Shown: in pieces, positions 1 to 6,166 of the stretch
How the letters are laid out: each line of letters begins with the position of its first letter
Position numbering within the stretch: position 1 is the stretch's first letter
Assembly: GCA_052315315.1 (NCBI GenBank)
Contig: JBLSDE010000040.1
Coordinates: 1-13,047, forward strand
Origin: Cuniculiplasma sp052315315
GTDB taxonomy: Archaea > Thermoplasmatota > Thermoplasmata > Thermoplasmatales > Thermoplasmataceae
Length of the DNA: 13,047 nucleotides
Direction of reading: 5' to 3'
Program-made: the position numbers and the translations under genes
Notes under the pieces: model-generated
Told to the model about the DNA's origin: nothing
Database searches by the model: none
The model's input: the letters and a program-made list of their open reading frames with translations, nothing else

Positions 1-2
1 AG

Positions 3-512
3 ATAGTCTTTGATCATTTTCATGTCATAAAGATGATGAATGATACCCTTGACAGAATAAGAAGAAAGGAGGCAAGAGATAATGATATACTGAAACACAC
101 AAGGTACCAATGGCTGAAGAATTATTCTGATCTGTCAGAAAAGGAAAGGGATCGTCTCATGTCTGTCAAATCCCTCGATCTCCAGACATCACATGCATAT
201 CATTTCAAGATTGCACTTCAAAGGTTATGGCAGGTGAATGCATCAATCGCAGAATCATATCTGATGAAATGGATATCATGGGCATACAGATCAAGGATGT
301 CAGATATAATAAAGCTGGGAAAGACCCTAAAGAGACATCTCAAGGGCATCCCTGAGACCATAAAATCTGGAATAAATTCAGCTGTTGTTGAAGGATTGAA
401 CAACAAGATACGTACTGCATTCAAGCGTTCATATGGGTTCAAAGCACAGGAATACAGGGATACGATCATATATCTGGTGGCAGGAGGATTGAGGTTACCC
501 CCAGAATGTTAA
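3..512 (+). CDS. ISL3-family transposase, C-terminal part (cut by the window edge)
   Basis: The frame is open from the first bases of the window, so the gene starts outside it; the ATG at 33 is internal. The visible reading begins I-V-F-D-H-F-H-V, the conserved D-x-F-H-V block around the second catalytic aspartate of ISL3 (DDE) transposases. The third acidic catalytic residue is probably the E in S-A-V-V-E-G-L-N-N-K-I-R (codons near 390-393), also typical of ISL3. Between them lies a basic, helical stretch as expected. The frame ends at TAA 510-512 without frameshift or internal stop, so the visible part looks intact. Transposase activity on its own terminal repeats is the family role. I could not find a convincing right-hand terminal inverted repeat in the 200 bases after the stop. 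It is convergent with sepF. Confidence 0.85.
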   Translation: MVFDHFHVIKMMNDTLDRIRRKEARDNDILKHTRYQWLKNYSDLSEKERDRLMSVKSLDLQTSHAYHFKIALQRLWQVNASIAESYLMKWISWAYRSRMSDIIKLGKTLKRHLKGIPETIKSGINSAVVEGLNNKIRTAFKRSYGFKAQEYRDTIIYLVAGGLRLPPEC

Positions 513-744
513 GGAGATCCAATTTTTTCATCCATTGAATTCTGTCTATAGATTTAGATGTGAAAATAGATGAATAAGATAAAATCCACCCTATCCAATG
601 AATCATACTGATGGACAGGCATTGATACCTACTGGCATTTTTCCGTTTACTATTGCATATCTTATGCGCATAGCCATAATATTGCCATTAAACAATGATA
701 AATAAAACTCTTTAAATTATGAAGAATATTTAAAATTTACAGAT
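513..744. other. Convergent intergenic region, no gene seen
   Basis: This AT-rich spacer lies between the transposase stop and the sepF stop. It holds a T run at 523-528 that could end the transposase transcript. On the minus strand the sequence after sepF is also T-rich and could end the long operon. I see no RNA gene, no open frame of note and no clear insertion-sequence end. Confidence 0.5.
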
Positions 745-1119
745 TCAGAAATCGTCTCTTACCTTTTTCTTATCCAGGTATATGTCTCTTGGAGTCACAA
801 TATAGTAGGATTGGCCTAGCTTTGCATGCTGGCCCCCTGTTTCGTCGGCCAGTGTCTTTATAGCTCTTTCAATGTTTACTATATTCATCTGATCGGTCGG
901 GGCATTGCTTGCGTCAAAGATTACAATGTTTCCAGTGTAAACGAAGTTAGCGCCTCTTGAAATATTTTCAGGCCTCTCCAGTTCCACGACCTTCAGGGAT
1001 CGCATGCCTCTTGTCTCATTCTCCCTCGCAACCTTGTATTCTGCCAGATTGATGAACTCTATAACACCCTGATCGTCGTCCTGCAAATTCCTTTGTGCCT
1101 TTCTATTTACAAGGGCCAT
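745..1119 (-). CDS. sepF: Archaeal SepF cell-division protein (FtsZ membrane anchor)
   Basis: This 124-residue protein matches the SepF (DUF552) fold. An acidic linker with E-F-I-N-L-A-E-Y comes first (about 20-28), then the core at about 42-118, with V-V-E-L near 44-47, G-N-I-V-I-F-D at 63-69, a helix ending T-L-A-D-E-T-G-G, and Y-Y-I-V-T-P near 106-110. In FtsZ-based archaea SepF dimerises, binds the FtsZ C-terminus and tethers the ring to the membrane through an N-terminal amphipathic segment. I place the start at ATG 1119 because GAGGTG (1126-1131) sits 6 bases upstream. A GTG at 1128 would add M-F-G but lacks a Shine-Dalgarno sequence and lies within this one. The added residues would strengthen a membrane-targeting helix, so that start is not excluded. 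It is the last gene of the operon, 10 bases after the ACT-gene stop. FtsZ itself is not in the window. Confidence 0.85.
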   Translation of the reverse strand: MALVNRKAQRNLQDDDQGVIEFINLAEYKVARENETRGMRSLKVVELERPENISRGANFVYTGNIVIFDASNAPTDQMNIVNIERAIKTLADETGGQHAKLGQSYYIVTPRDIYLDKKKVRDDF

Positions 1120-1125
1120 CCCGAA

Positions 1126-1131
1126 CACCTC
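1126..1131 (-). promoter_or_regulatory. Shine-Dalgarno site deciding the sepF start
   Basis: GAGGTG on the minus strand lies 6 bases before ATG 1119 and overlaps the TGA stop (1132-1130) of the upstream ACT-domain gene. This arrangement allows translational coupling and supports ATG 1119 over GTG 1128. Confidence 0.7.
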
Positions 1132-1648
1132 AGAGCAGTGTGATTCCCCTTATTCCCTTGACCTTCTTCATCTCTGTGAAGAGCTCTGGTGGTATTGGTT
1201 TGTCTGTAACCACTCTTGCCTTGGGCTCCTCACATATGATAGGATCCTTAACAATAACCTGCCTTATTCCAATGCCATTTGAAGATATGATGTTGATAAT
1301 GCTTGCAATTATGCCAGGCTCAGAGGCATCCTCTGGAGTTATCTCAACAACACCAAGATCCAGTATCTTTGAACTTGCCCTGCTCATATCTGCTATTGGT
1401 CCAAGCAGAGAGAAGAATTCAAAGAGTTTTGGATCCTCAATAATCTTTCTCATGACCTGCATTACAACACGCTTGTCAACACCAATTGCCCCAGCAAGTG
1501 AACTTGGCCTTACTTCGACCGCACCTGCAAACATACCATACTCATTGTCAAACTTTTCCTTCACGGAAAACCCATAATTTATAAGGTATTTTGCAACCTT
1601 AACCTGTGATGGGTATTTTCCGAAGGCTTCCTTTATAAGATCCCACAT
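1130..1648 (-). CDS. ACT-domain predicted regulator of amino acid metabolism (COG2150-like)
   Basis: This 172-residue protein has two parts. Residues about 10-75 (K-Y-P-S-Q-V-K-V-A-K-Y-L then L-A-G-A-I-G-V-D-K-R-V-V) look like a winged-helix-type DNA-binding segment. Residues about 99-172 form an ACT domain, with the turn E-D-A-S-E-P-G-I-I-A-S-I-I-N-I-I and I-G-I-R-Q-V-I-V. ACT domains usually bind amino acids, and the archaeal family with this architecture is annotated only as a predicted regulator; no target or ligand is known to me. I chose ATG 1648 because GAGGTG (1654-1659) lies 5 bases upstream and the family begins M-W-x-x-I-K. The longer frame to 1678 would overlap radA. It lies 10 bases after the radA stop, inside the operon. 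Confidence 0.85.
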   Translation of the reverse strand: MWDLIKEAFGKYPSQVKVAKYLINYGFSVKEKFDNEYGMFAGAVEVRPSSLAGAIGVDKRVVMQVMRKIIEDPKLFEFFSLLGPIADMSRASSKILDLGVVEITPEDASEPGIIASIINIISSNGIGIRQVIVKDPIICEEPKARVVTDKPIPPELFTEMKKVKGIRGITLL

Positions 1649-1653
1649 TTTTT

Positions 1654-1659
1654 CACCTC
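1654..1659 (-). promoter_or_regulatory. Shine-Dalgarno site of the ACT-domain gene
   Basis: GAGGTG on the minus strand is 5 bases before ATG 1648. It overlaps the last base of the radA TAG stop (1661-1659). It decides the start against upstream ATG codons that would lie inside radA. Confidence 0.75.
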
Positions 1660-2663
1660 TATGTTCCATCCGATACACCTTCCTCTGATATTTGTATTAC
1701 AGTTTCCCCCTCAGGGAGATAGGGGGAATCTATAAGCCTCGCAATTCTTTTTCCTGCCTTTCCCTTTCTTAGATATACTCTGAATGTTGCAGTGTGGCCA
1801 ACGATGTTTCCCCCTATTGGGGCCATCGGATCTCCAAAGAAAACGTCAGGTCTCGCAGAAACCTGGTTTGTTACAGCTATCACTGCATTCTGAAGAGTAC
1901 CAAACCTCAGGAGATCGTGCATATGCCTGTTCAGAAGCTGCTGCCTTTCAGAAAGGGAGCCCCTTCCCATATATTCCGATCTGAAATGGGATGTGAGTGA
2001 ATCCACAATCAGCAACCTTGCATGGTAGTCCTTTGCCATTTCACCGGCTTTCTCCCCAAGTAAAATCTGGTGATGAGAGTTGTAAGCCCTCGCCACGTGA
2101 ATTCTTTGAAGTACCTCGTCTGAGTCCAGTTCCTTGGCTCTTGCCATTTGGATTATCCTTTCCGGCCTGAATGTATTCTCAGTATCGATAATCATAACAT
2201 CTGAATTGAAACCTCCCTTCTCAGGTGGCATGGTTGCTATGACTGCAAGCTGATGCATGATCTGAGTCTTCCCGGAACCAAACTCACCGAAAAATTCTGT
2301 TATAGACTGAGTTTCAAGTCCGCCACCCAGCAGATTGTTCAGATTCTGGCTTCCCGTACTCAACTTCAGTACGTCCTTTCTTCTCTGGAATATCTGTTCA
2401 CCAGTTTCAAAATTACCAACATCCGCAAGTTTTCTGGCTGCCCCTATGATCTTGGCAGCTGCGCCCTCGCCGATGCCTGTAAGATCAGCAAGATCCTTTG
2501 GTGCGGCCACTGCTATGGCCATAACATCGTCGTACCCGCTCTCCCTTAATTTCTCTGCCGTAGCCTCTCCAACACCCGGGATATCTTCTATCCTCTGCTT
2601 CTCTTCTTCGGATTCACTTTCCTTTAATTCCTTCTCCTTCTTCTGCTTCTCCGGCTTTTCCAT
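1659..2663 (-). CDS. radA: DNA repair and recombination protein RadA
   Basis: RadA is the archaeal RecA/Rad51 recombinase, which forms filaments on single-stranded DNA and drives strand exchange. The 334 residues show a charged Lys/Glu tail (1-24), a helix-hairpin-helix domain (about 25-82, I-P-G-V-G and L-T-G-I-G-E-G), and the F-E-T-G polymerisation motif (85-88). The ATPase core follows, with Walker A G-E-F-G-S-G-K-T (126-133) and Walker B L-L-I-V-D (217-221). DNA-binding loop 1 is near 228-240 and loop 2 lies within about 271-290 (D-P-M-A-P-I-G-G-N-I-V-G-H). Length and motifs are complete for the family. It starts at ATG 2663, one base after the gap stop, with GGAG about 8 bases upstream, so translation is probably coupled. 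The Lys/Glu-rich N-terminus is longer than in some homologues. There is no intein, although RadA is a known intein host. Confidence 0.97.
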   Translation of the reverse strand: MEKPEKQKKEKELKESESEEEKQRIEDIPGVGEATAEKLRESGYDDVMAIAVAAPKDLADLTGIGEGAAAKIIGAARKLADVGNFETGEQIFQRRKDVLKLSTGSQNLNNLLGGGLETQSITEFFGEFGSGKTQIMHQLAVIATMPPEKGGFNSDVMIIDTENTFRPERIIQMARAKELDSDEVLQRIHVARAYNSHHQILLGEKAGEMAKDYHARLLIVDSLTSHFRSEYMGRGSLSERQQLLNRHMHDLLRFGTLQNAVIAVTNQVSARPDVFFGDPMAPIGGNIVGHTATFRVYLRKGKAGKRIARLIDSPYLPEGETVIQISEEGVSDGT

Positions 2664-2664
2664 T

Positions 2665-3678
2665 TTAAATTCTCCCCTGAATATTCATGGCCCTGTCGGT
2701 CTCTTCTGTGGATTTCTCCATGTCGTAGGCCTGCATCATTGCCCTTATTGCATCAACATTCTCAGGAACAACATCGCTCTCCTGATTTACAGCCTGTATG
2801 TATCTTATGTTATTCCCCGATGCATACATGGATTCTTTCCATACTGCAATCTCGAAGAGATCGCCCCTCTTTCTTCCCATTTCCCTTGCAAGATCCATTA
2901 TCTGTGCTGTAGACACTACTCCCGATTTCCCTGATACCTCAATTATTCTCCTGTAGGGCTTGAACAGACCATTCAGATCATCCTGAGACACATCCTTTTC
3001 AGTCTTCACATTTACAGTGTGCACGTGCATCAGTGTAGTTGGCACCTTTATTGCAACTGTATCCACCTCAGGTATCTTCATAACCGTTTTCAGGTCAGGA
3101 CCGTGATGGGATGGAAACTTGAGGGATGGTTCAATGGCATTTATGGGCCCCTTCTTACTATCATTTGGATCAGTAGCTCGCCTTATGAGCGTTGCCTCAA
3201 CCCTCATCACCCCAAATTTCTTGTCAATTGCAGATACCGTTCTTGCCAGGCCAGTTGTATTGCATGAAACTACACGTACATAATCCTTTCCCCACGAATC
3301 TGTAAAGTTGCTGTAGGCATTGAAACTTGCCTGTGCTATACTGGCCTTTTCACCTCCCTGGAATATGGCCTTTACCTTGGATTTTTTGTACATCTCCATA
3401 TTCTTTTCACCCATACCTTCAGGAGTGGCATCCACTATTACATCAACATTATCAAGAAGAGATTGCACGTCACCTTCACATTCAATCCCCGCTTCATTGA
3501 ATTTTTTAACGTTTTCAGGACTGTCTGCATATATCTTGAAGATGGTTGAGGCGTTTTCAGCCACATAATCCGGCTTGGTCTTTACAATGCCTATCACACT
3601 CATATCCTTCTGTTGCCTCACAGCATCTGCAACTCTCCTTCCTATGGTCCCATATCCGTTAATCCCAACCTTAATCAT
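2665..3678 (-). CDS. gap: Glyceraldehyde-3-phosphate dehydrogenase, archaeal (type II)
   Basis: This enzyme interconverts glyceraldehyde-3-phosphate and 1,3-bisphosphoglycerate with NAD(P). In archaea that use a non-phosphorylating Entner-Doudoroff route it mainly serves gluconeogenesis. The 337-residue length is normal. Visible motifs are the Rossmann start G-I-N-G-Y-G-T-I-G-R-R-V (5-16), the catalytic cysteine C139 in S-C-N-T-T-G-L-A-R, H-H-G-P-D at 191-195, and L-M-H-V-H near 216-220, which carries the likely catalytic histidine. The sequence is clearly the archaeal class, not the bacterial/eukaryotic GapA type. The start ATG 3678 has a strong GGAGGT (3687-3692) 8 bases upstream, next to the stop of the PAC2 gene. 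It is the second gene of the operon, and the radA start follows after one base. Confidence 0.95.
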   Translation of the reverse strand: MIKVGINGYGTIGRRVADAVRQQKDMSVIGIVKTKPDYVAENASTIFKIYADSPENVKKFNEAGIECEGDVQSLLDNVDVIVDATPEGMGEKNMEMYKKSKVKAIFQGGEKASIAQASFNAYSNFTDSWGKDYVRVVSCNTTGLARTVSAIDKKFGVMRVEATLIRRATDPNDSKKGPINAIEPSLKFPSHHGPDLKTVMKIPEVDTVAIKVPTTLMHVHTVNVKTEKDVSQDDLNGLFKPYRRIIEVSGKSGVVSTAQIMDLAREMGRKRGDLFEIAVWKESMYASGNNIRYIQAVNQESDVVPENVDAIRAMMQAYDMEKSTEETDRAMNIQGRI

Positions 3679-3694
3679 AAACCGCTACCTCCAC

Positions 3695-4435
3695 CTATCT
3701 GTACATTGGATCTACGCTATCAGAATCAGGAGATTGTGACGCTTTATACTCCTCTGCTATCTGCTTTATCTGCTCGTGAATCTTTTCAACACTCTTCTCA
3801 AGTATTTCTGTCTGAATTCCCAGTCCATATATGGAATTTAGTGCGTCAATGATTGCAAGTACAGCATCTGGATCCGGTATCTGAACTGACACATGTGTGA
3901 GCAATGCGATAGCATTATTTCCTGACATGAGACTTTCGTTGAGCAGAGCCCCACCAAATCCTGCAATTAATGCTGCCTCAGCTGTTGGTATTTCCTTTTT
4001 AGCCAGTTCCCTTATTCTTTCAGGGCCAGCCACAAGAAAGGCCTGTCTCTTCTCCGGGATATCCTGCACAGGAACGCCGTCGATTACTACAAATTCTCTG
4101 GGCTTGAACTGTTTTATCCAGCTGAAAAGTGCCTCTGAAATCTCATAGAGACCCTCATCATCCACAGGAACTTCGGCCTGAATAACCATTACACTTCCAT
4201 CCTTGTTTGAATATATTCTGAATGGATTCCTCATCTTGCCTCCTACAAATACTGTTACTGGAGGTATATGATGTGATTTTACCATTGCAATCTGGTGCAT
4301 CTGGCAACTTTCAACGATGTAACTTGTGGTCGTAACGCCCAGAGGTGTTTGACCTACAAAACCACCAATAACAACTGGATTCTTAAAATCTGCCTTCCCA
4401 TTAACAATGACATTGACAGAACTACCATCTGACAT
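3695..4435 (-). CDS. PAC2-family proteasome assembly chaperone (PbaB-like) with HbYX tail
   Basis: The 246-residue protein belongs to the PAC2/DUF75 family. Typical blocks are P-V-V-I-G-G-F-V-G near the start, a segment on recognition of partner proteins (V-P-V-D-D-E-G), V-V-I-D-G-V-P-V in the middle, and the glycine-rich I-A-G-F-G-G-A-L-L. A charged helix (about 207-232) then leads to a loose acidic tail ending D-P-M-Y-R. The last three residues M-Y-R fit the hydrophobic-Tyr-X (HbYX) signature used by proteasome activators and by archaeal PbaB to dock on the 20S alpha ring. The role in proteasome assembly or activation is inferred from family and tail. I prefer ATG 4435 to the TTG at 4444: a TATA-like box lies about 30 bases upstream and there is no Shine-Dalgarno sequence, so the mRNA is probably leaderless. 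It is the first gene of the operon, 16 bases before gap. Confidence 0.88.
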   Translation of the reverse strand: MSDGSSVNVIVNGKADFKNPVVIGGFVGQTPLGVTTTSYIVESCQMHQIAMVKSHHIPPVTVFVGGKMRNPFRIYSNKDGSVMVIQAEVPVDDEGLYEISEALFSWIKQFKPREFVVIDGVPVQDIPEKRQAFLVAGPERIRELAKKEIPTAEAALIAGFGGALLNESLMSGNNAIALLTHVSVQIPDPDAVLAIIDALNSIYGLGIQTEILEKSVEKIHEQIKQIAEEYKASQSPDSDSVDPMYR

Positions 4436-4461
4436 AGTTTTCAATGGAATAGGTAATATGT

Positions 4462-4471
4462 ATATTTTAAT
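4462..4471 (-). promoter_or_regulatory. TATA box of the PAC2-gap-radA-ACT-sepF operon
   Basis: The minus-strand sequence TTAAAATATA is centred about 31 bases upstream of ATG 4435. With the usual 25-27 base spacing, transcription would start a few bases before the codon, giving a leaderless or nearly leaderless mRNA. The surrounding sequence is AT-rich, so other boxes (near 4481-4490) are possible. Confidence 0.5.
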
Positions 4472-4524
4472 CTTTGGAAAATATATTAAAAATATGGCAT
4501 GGATGATTAATTTACACTAACAAT

Positions 4525-5184
4525 TTATTTTCTCACGTATTTGACAAATAGTTCGAACAGATTTGAGAAACCATCCTTCCAGGTGTTCAACTTCGGTTTC
4601 GTTATTCTGATTCCGTACCTTATGGGTACCTCTATGAGTGTTCCGTGACGGAATGCTTCTATCTTTATATCCTGGGAAAAGGACATTCCATCACTCAGAT
4701 TTTTCATCTTATCATAGAGGGTTTTTTTGAAAATCCACATTCCACTCTGGGAATCGAAAAGTCTGTATCCATATAGTGTTGATATAACAAAATTAAGAAC
4801 CTTATTTCCGATAAGATGAAGATTTGTGTATGTGTTCTGTGATCTAAGAGTCATCCTGTCGCATGAAATGAAATCCACACCGTTGATGTCCATAATCTCA
4901 ATCAAGGGCTTTATTATATTGGCAGGATAGGTACCGTCACCGTCCAGACATGCTATGAGAGAACCTTTTGCTCTTGCTATGCCTGTTTTGTATGCAATAC
5001 CATATCCTCTTCTCGGTTCATCGATCACGATTGCTCCAAGAGAAGTTGCAATCTCTCTTGTCCTGTCCCTGGAGTCCGTGTCAACAACAATAATCTCAAT
5101 TGGATCCAGATATTTCAATGACTGAATGACATGCCCGATCGTATGTTCCTCATTCATTGTGGGAATGACAATGCTAATATCCAT
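4525..5184 (-). CDS. Family 2 glycosyltransferase (dolichol-phosphate mannosyltransferase-like)
   Basis: This 219-residue GT-A fold enzyme probably moves a sugar from a nucleotide donor to a lipid-phosphate or glycan acceptor at the cytoplasmic membrane face. The N-terminus M-D-I-S-I-V-I-P-T-M-N-E-E is the classical GT2 start. V-V-D-T-D-S-R-D-R-T (33-42) replaces the common V-D-D-G-S-T-D-x-T. The metal-binding D-G-D-G-T-Y-P lies at 81-87. D-S-Q-S-G-M-W (144-150) and E-V-P-I-R-Y (185-190) resemble dolichol-phosphate mannosyltransferases and archaeal relatives. There is no C-terminal membrane segment, so it is the single-domain form. I chose ATG 5184; TTG 5199 would add five residues and is not ruled out, because a TATA-like box at 5221-5230 predicts a transcription start near 5200. 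Donor and acceptor are unknown. It lies downstream of the 5S gene on the same strand. Confidence 0.87.
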   Translation of the reverse strand: MDISIVIPTMNEEHTIGHVIQSLKYLDPIEIIVVDTDSRDRTREIATSLGAIVIDEPRRGYGIAYKTGIARAKGSLIACLDGDGTYPANIIKPLIEIMDINGVDFISCDRMTLRSQNTYTNLHLIGNKVLNFVISTLYGYRLFDSQSGMWIFKKTLYDKMKNLSDGMSFSQDIKIEAFRHGTLIEVPIRYGIRITKPKLNTWKDGFSNLFELFVKYVRK

Positions 5185-5220
5185 GTAATAACAGACCAAT
5201 TTACCGTAGAATTAACCTCA

Positions 5221-5230
5221 TATATTAATG
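5221..5230 (-). promoter_or_regulatory. Candidate TATA box of the glycosyltransferase gene
   Basis: The minus-strand sequence CATTAATATA is centred about 42 bases before ATG 5184 and about 26 bases before position 5200. It predicts a leader of about 15 bases, or a leaderless start at TTG 5199. It lies in the 89-base spacer after the 5S gene. Confidence 0.4.
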
Positions 5231-5268
5231 TTACAATAAGTGACCTTATAAAACACATAAAGAACTGT

Positions 5269-5273
5269 AAAAA
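5269..5273 (-). terminator. T-run terminator of the 5S rRNA gene
   Basis: Five T residues follow directly after the closing strand of helix I of the 5S RNA on the minus strand. Archaeal RNA polymerase commonly terminates at such U-runs. Read-through into the glycosyltransferase gene is possible because the run is short. Confidence 0.45.
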
Positions 5274-5392
5274 GCGACAGCGATCCAAGGTTCCCGTGCC
5301 CTCGCGGAACACAGTACAGACTTGAAACGTAGCGAGCTTTACCGTCGGGTTCGGAATGAGACCGGGTGTTACCTCGCCACTATGGCCGTCGC
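5274..5392 (-). rRNA. rrf: 5S ribosomal RNA
   Basis: The minus strand reads as a 119-base archaeal 5S RNA. The ends pair perfectly: 5' GCGACGG with 3' CTGTCGC forms a 7-bp helix I with one G-U. Internally the conserved loop block around AACACCCGG, CTCATTCCGAACCCG and GTAAAGCTCGC is visible, as is the later GGGAACCTTGG arm. The gene stands alone: no 23S or 16S sequence is adjacent. Its own TATA box lies 24 bases upstream of the predicted 5' end and a T run follows the 3' end. Unlinked rRNA genes are known in Thermoplasma and relatives, so isolation is expected there. Ends were set from the helix and may be off by one or two bases. Confidence 0.95.
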
Positions 5393-5410
5393 AAACAGAG
5401 ATTAATAAAC

Positions 5411-5420
5411 TATATTTAAA
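5411..5420 (-). promoter_or_regulatory. Promoter (TATA box) of the solitary 5S rRNA gene
   Basis: The minus strand carries TTTAAATATA, a textbook archaeal TATA box, centred 24 bases before the predicted 5S 5' end at 5392. The bases directly upstream are purine-rich (AAGG) as expected of a BRE element. The exact spacing makes this the best-supported promoter in the window. Confidence 0.8.
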
Positions 5421-5561
5421 CCTTGTGGAATATGAACTATATGCCTTATTACAGCACCTTGATCATATCATATGGCAGGAGTCACGATGATGAATTAATT
5501 AATATTTTTTATTTTTCAAGGAGAATTATGGCTATACATATACCAAAATTCATCACAATTG

Positions 5562-5569
5562 TTTAATAA
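5562..5569 (+). promoter_or_regulatory. TATA box of the first peroxiredoxin gene
   Basis: TTTAATAA is centred about 25 bases before ATG 5590, the spacing expected if transcription begins at the start codon. No Shine-Dalgarno sequence sits at normal distance, which agrees with a leaderless mRNA. Confidence 0.5.
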
Positions 5570-5589
5570 GGACAAAAAGATGCATATTC

Positions 5590-6054
5590 ATGACACTTAA
5601 GGTTAATGACAAGGCACCGCTTTTTTCTGGTATGGGAGATGATGGAAAGGAAGTGAATCTCAAGGATTATCTTGGCAAGAGTAATGTTATTCTTTATTTC
5701 TACCCAAAGGATAATTCTCCGGGATGCACAAAGGAGGCCTGCAAATTCAGGGATGAATTTGATGAGTTCAACAAGCTAAATGCTGTTATAATAGGTGTTA
5801 ACTCTGCGGATGTTGAATCTCACAGGAAATTTAAGGAGAAAAGAAACCTTCCGTTCACCATAATATCCGACAGAGATCGAAAAATATACAGAGCATACGA
5901 TGTTAAAGCTGGCCTAATTAGTGAAAGGGTGACCTATGTTATTGACAAGGAGGGTATCATCAGGGAAGTTTACAATTCCCAGATGAATTACATGAAACAT
6001 CCTGAAATTGCGAAAGAAGCTCTGTTGAAAATTGAAAGTGAGTCAAAGAAATAG
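5590..6054 (+). CDS. Peroxiredoxin, PrxQ/Bcp type (first of a tandem pair)
   Basis: This 154-residue thioredoxin-fold protein reduces hydrogen peroxide and organic peroxides using a thioredoxin-like donor. The active site Y-P-K-D-N-S-P-G-C-T-K-E-A-C carries the peroxidatic cysteine C46 and, five residues on, C51, which is the PrxQ arrangement for an intramolecular disulfide. P39 and S43 complete the P-x-x-x-(T/S)-x-x-C motif. Further family blocks are V-I-L-Y-F-Y-P-K, R-N-L-P-F-T-I-I-S-D and V-T-Y-V-I-D-K-E-G-I-I-R. The length is normal, with no signal peptide, so it is cytoplasmic. It starts at ATG 5590 and is probably leaderless. It shares the upstream spacer with the divergent 5S gene. A paralogue follows after 112 bases and has its own promoter-like box. 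The physiological electron donor is not visible here. Confidence 0.93.
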   Translation: MTLKVNDKAPLFSGMGDDGKEVNLKDYLGKSNVILYFYPKDNSPGCTKEACKFRDEFDEFNKLNAVIIGVNSADVESHRKFKEKRNLPFTIISDRDRKIYRAYDVKAGLISERVTYVIDKEGIIREVYNSQMNYMKHPEIAKEALLKIESESKK

Positions 6055-6133
6055 TTATATTTGATGATGTTTTAAAATTCCTATCATATAATTATTCCAT
6101 TTATAAATTAGATTTGTAAAAAAATTTCTGACA

Positions 6134-6143
6134 CCTATTTATT
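6134..6143 (+). promoter_or_regulatory. Candidate TATA box of the second peroxiredoxin gene
   Basis: CCTATTTATT is centred about 28 bases before ATG 6167. It suggests that the second copy has its own leaderless transcript rather than depending on read-through from the first. Confidence 0.4.
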
Positions 6144-6166
6144 GCCAATATTTCAATAGAACATTA

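Noticed and set aside
1095..1577. Plus-strand open frame of 160 codons opposite the ACT-domain gene
   Set aside because: It is fully antisense to a recognised family member and its Ser/Ile-rich product resembles nothing known.
2335..2934. Plus-strand open frame of 199 codons opposite radA and gap
   Set aside because: It lies antisense to two strongly supported genes, its product shows no motif, and it crosses their junction. It is a codon-usage shadow.
4433..4444. TTG 4444 as the start of the PAC2 gene
   Set aside because: ATG 4435 fits the TATA spacing as well or better and the family start; TTG would add only three residues and has no ribosome site.
5131..5325. Plus-strand open frame running across the 5S rRNA gene
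   Set aside because: It overlaps the end of the glycosyltransferase gene and half of the 5S RNA on the other strand; a structured RNA gene explains the sequence.
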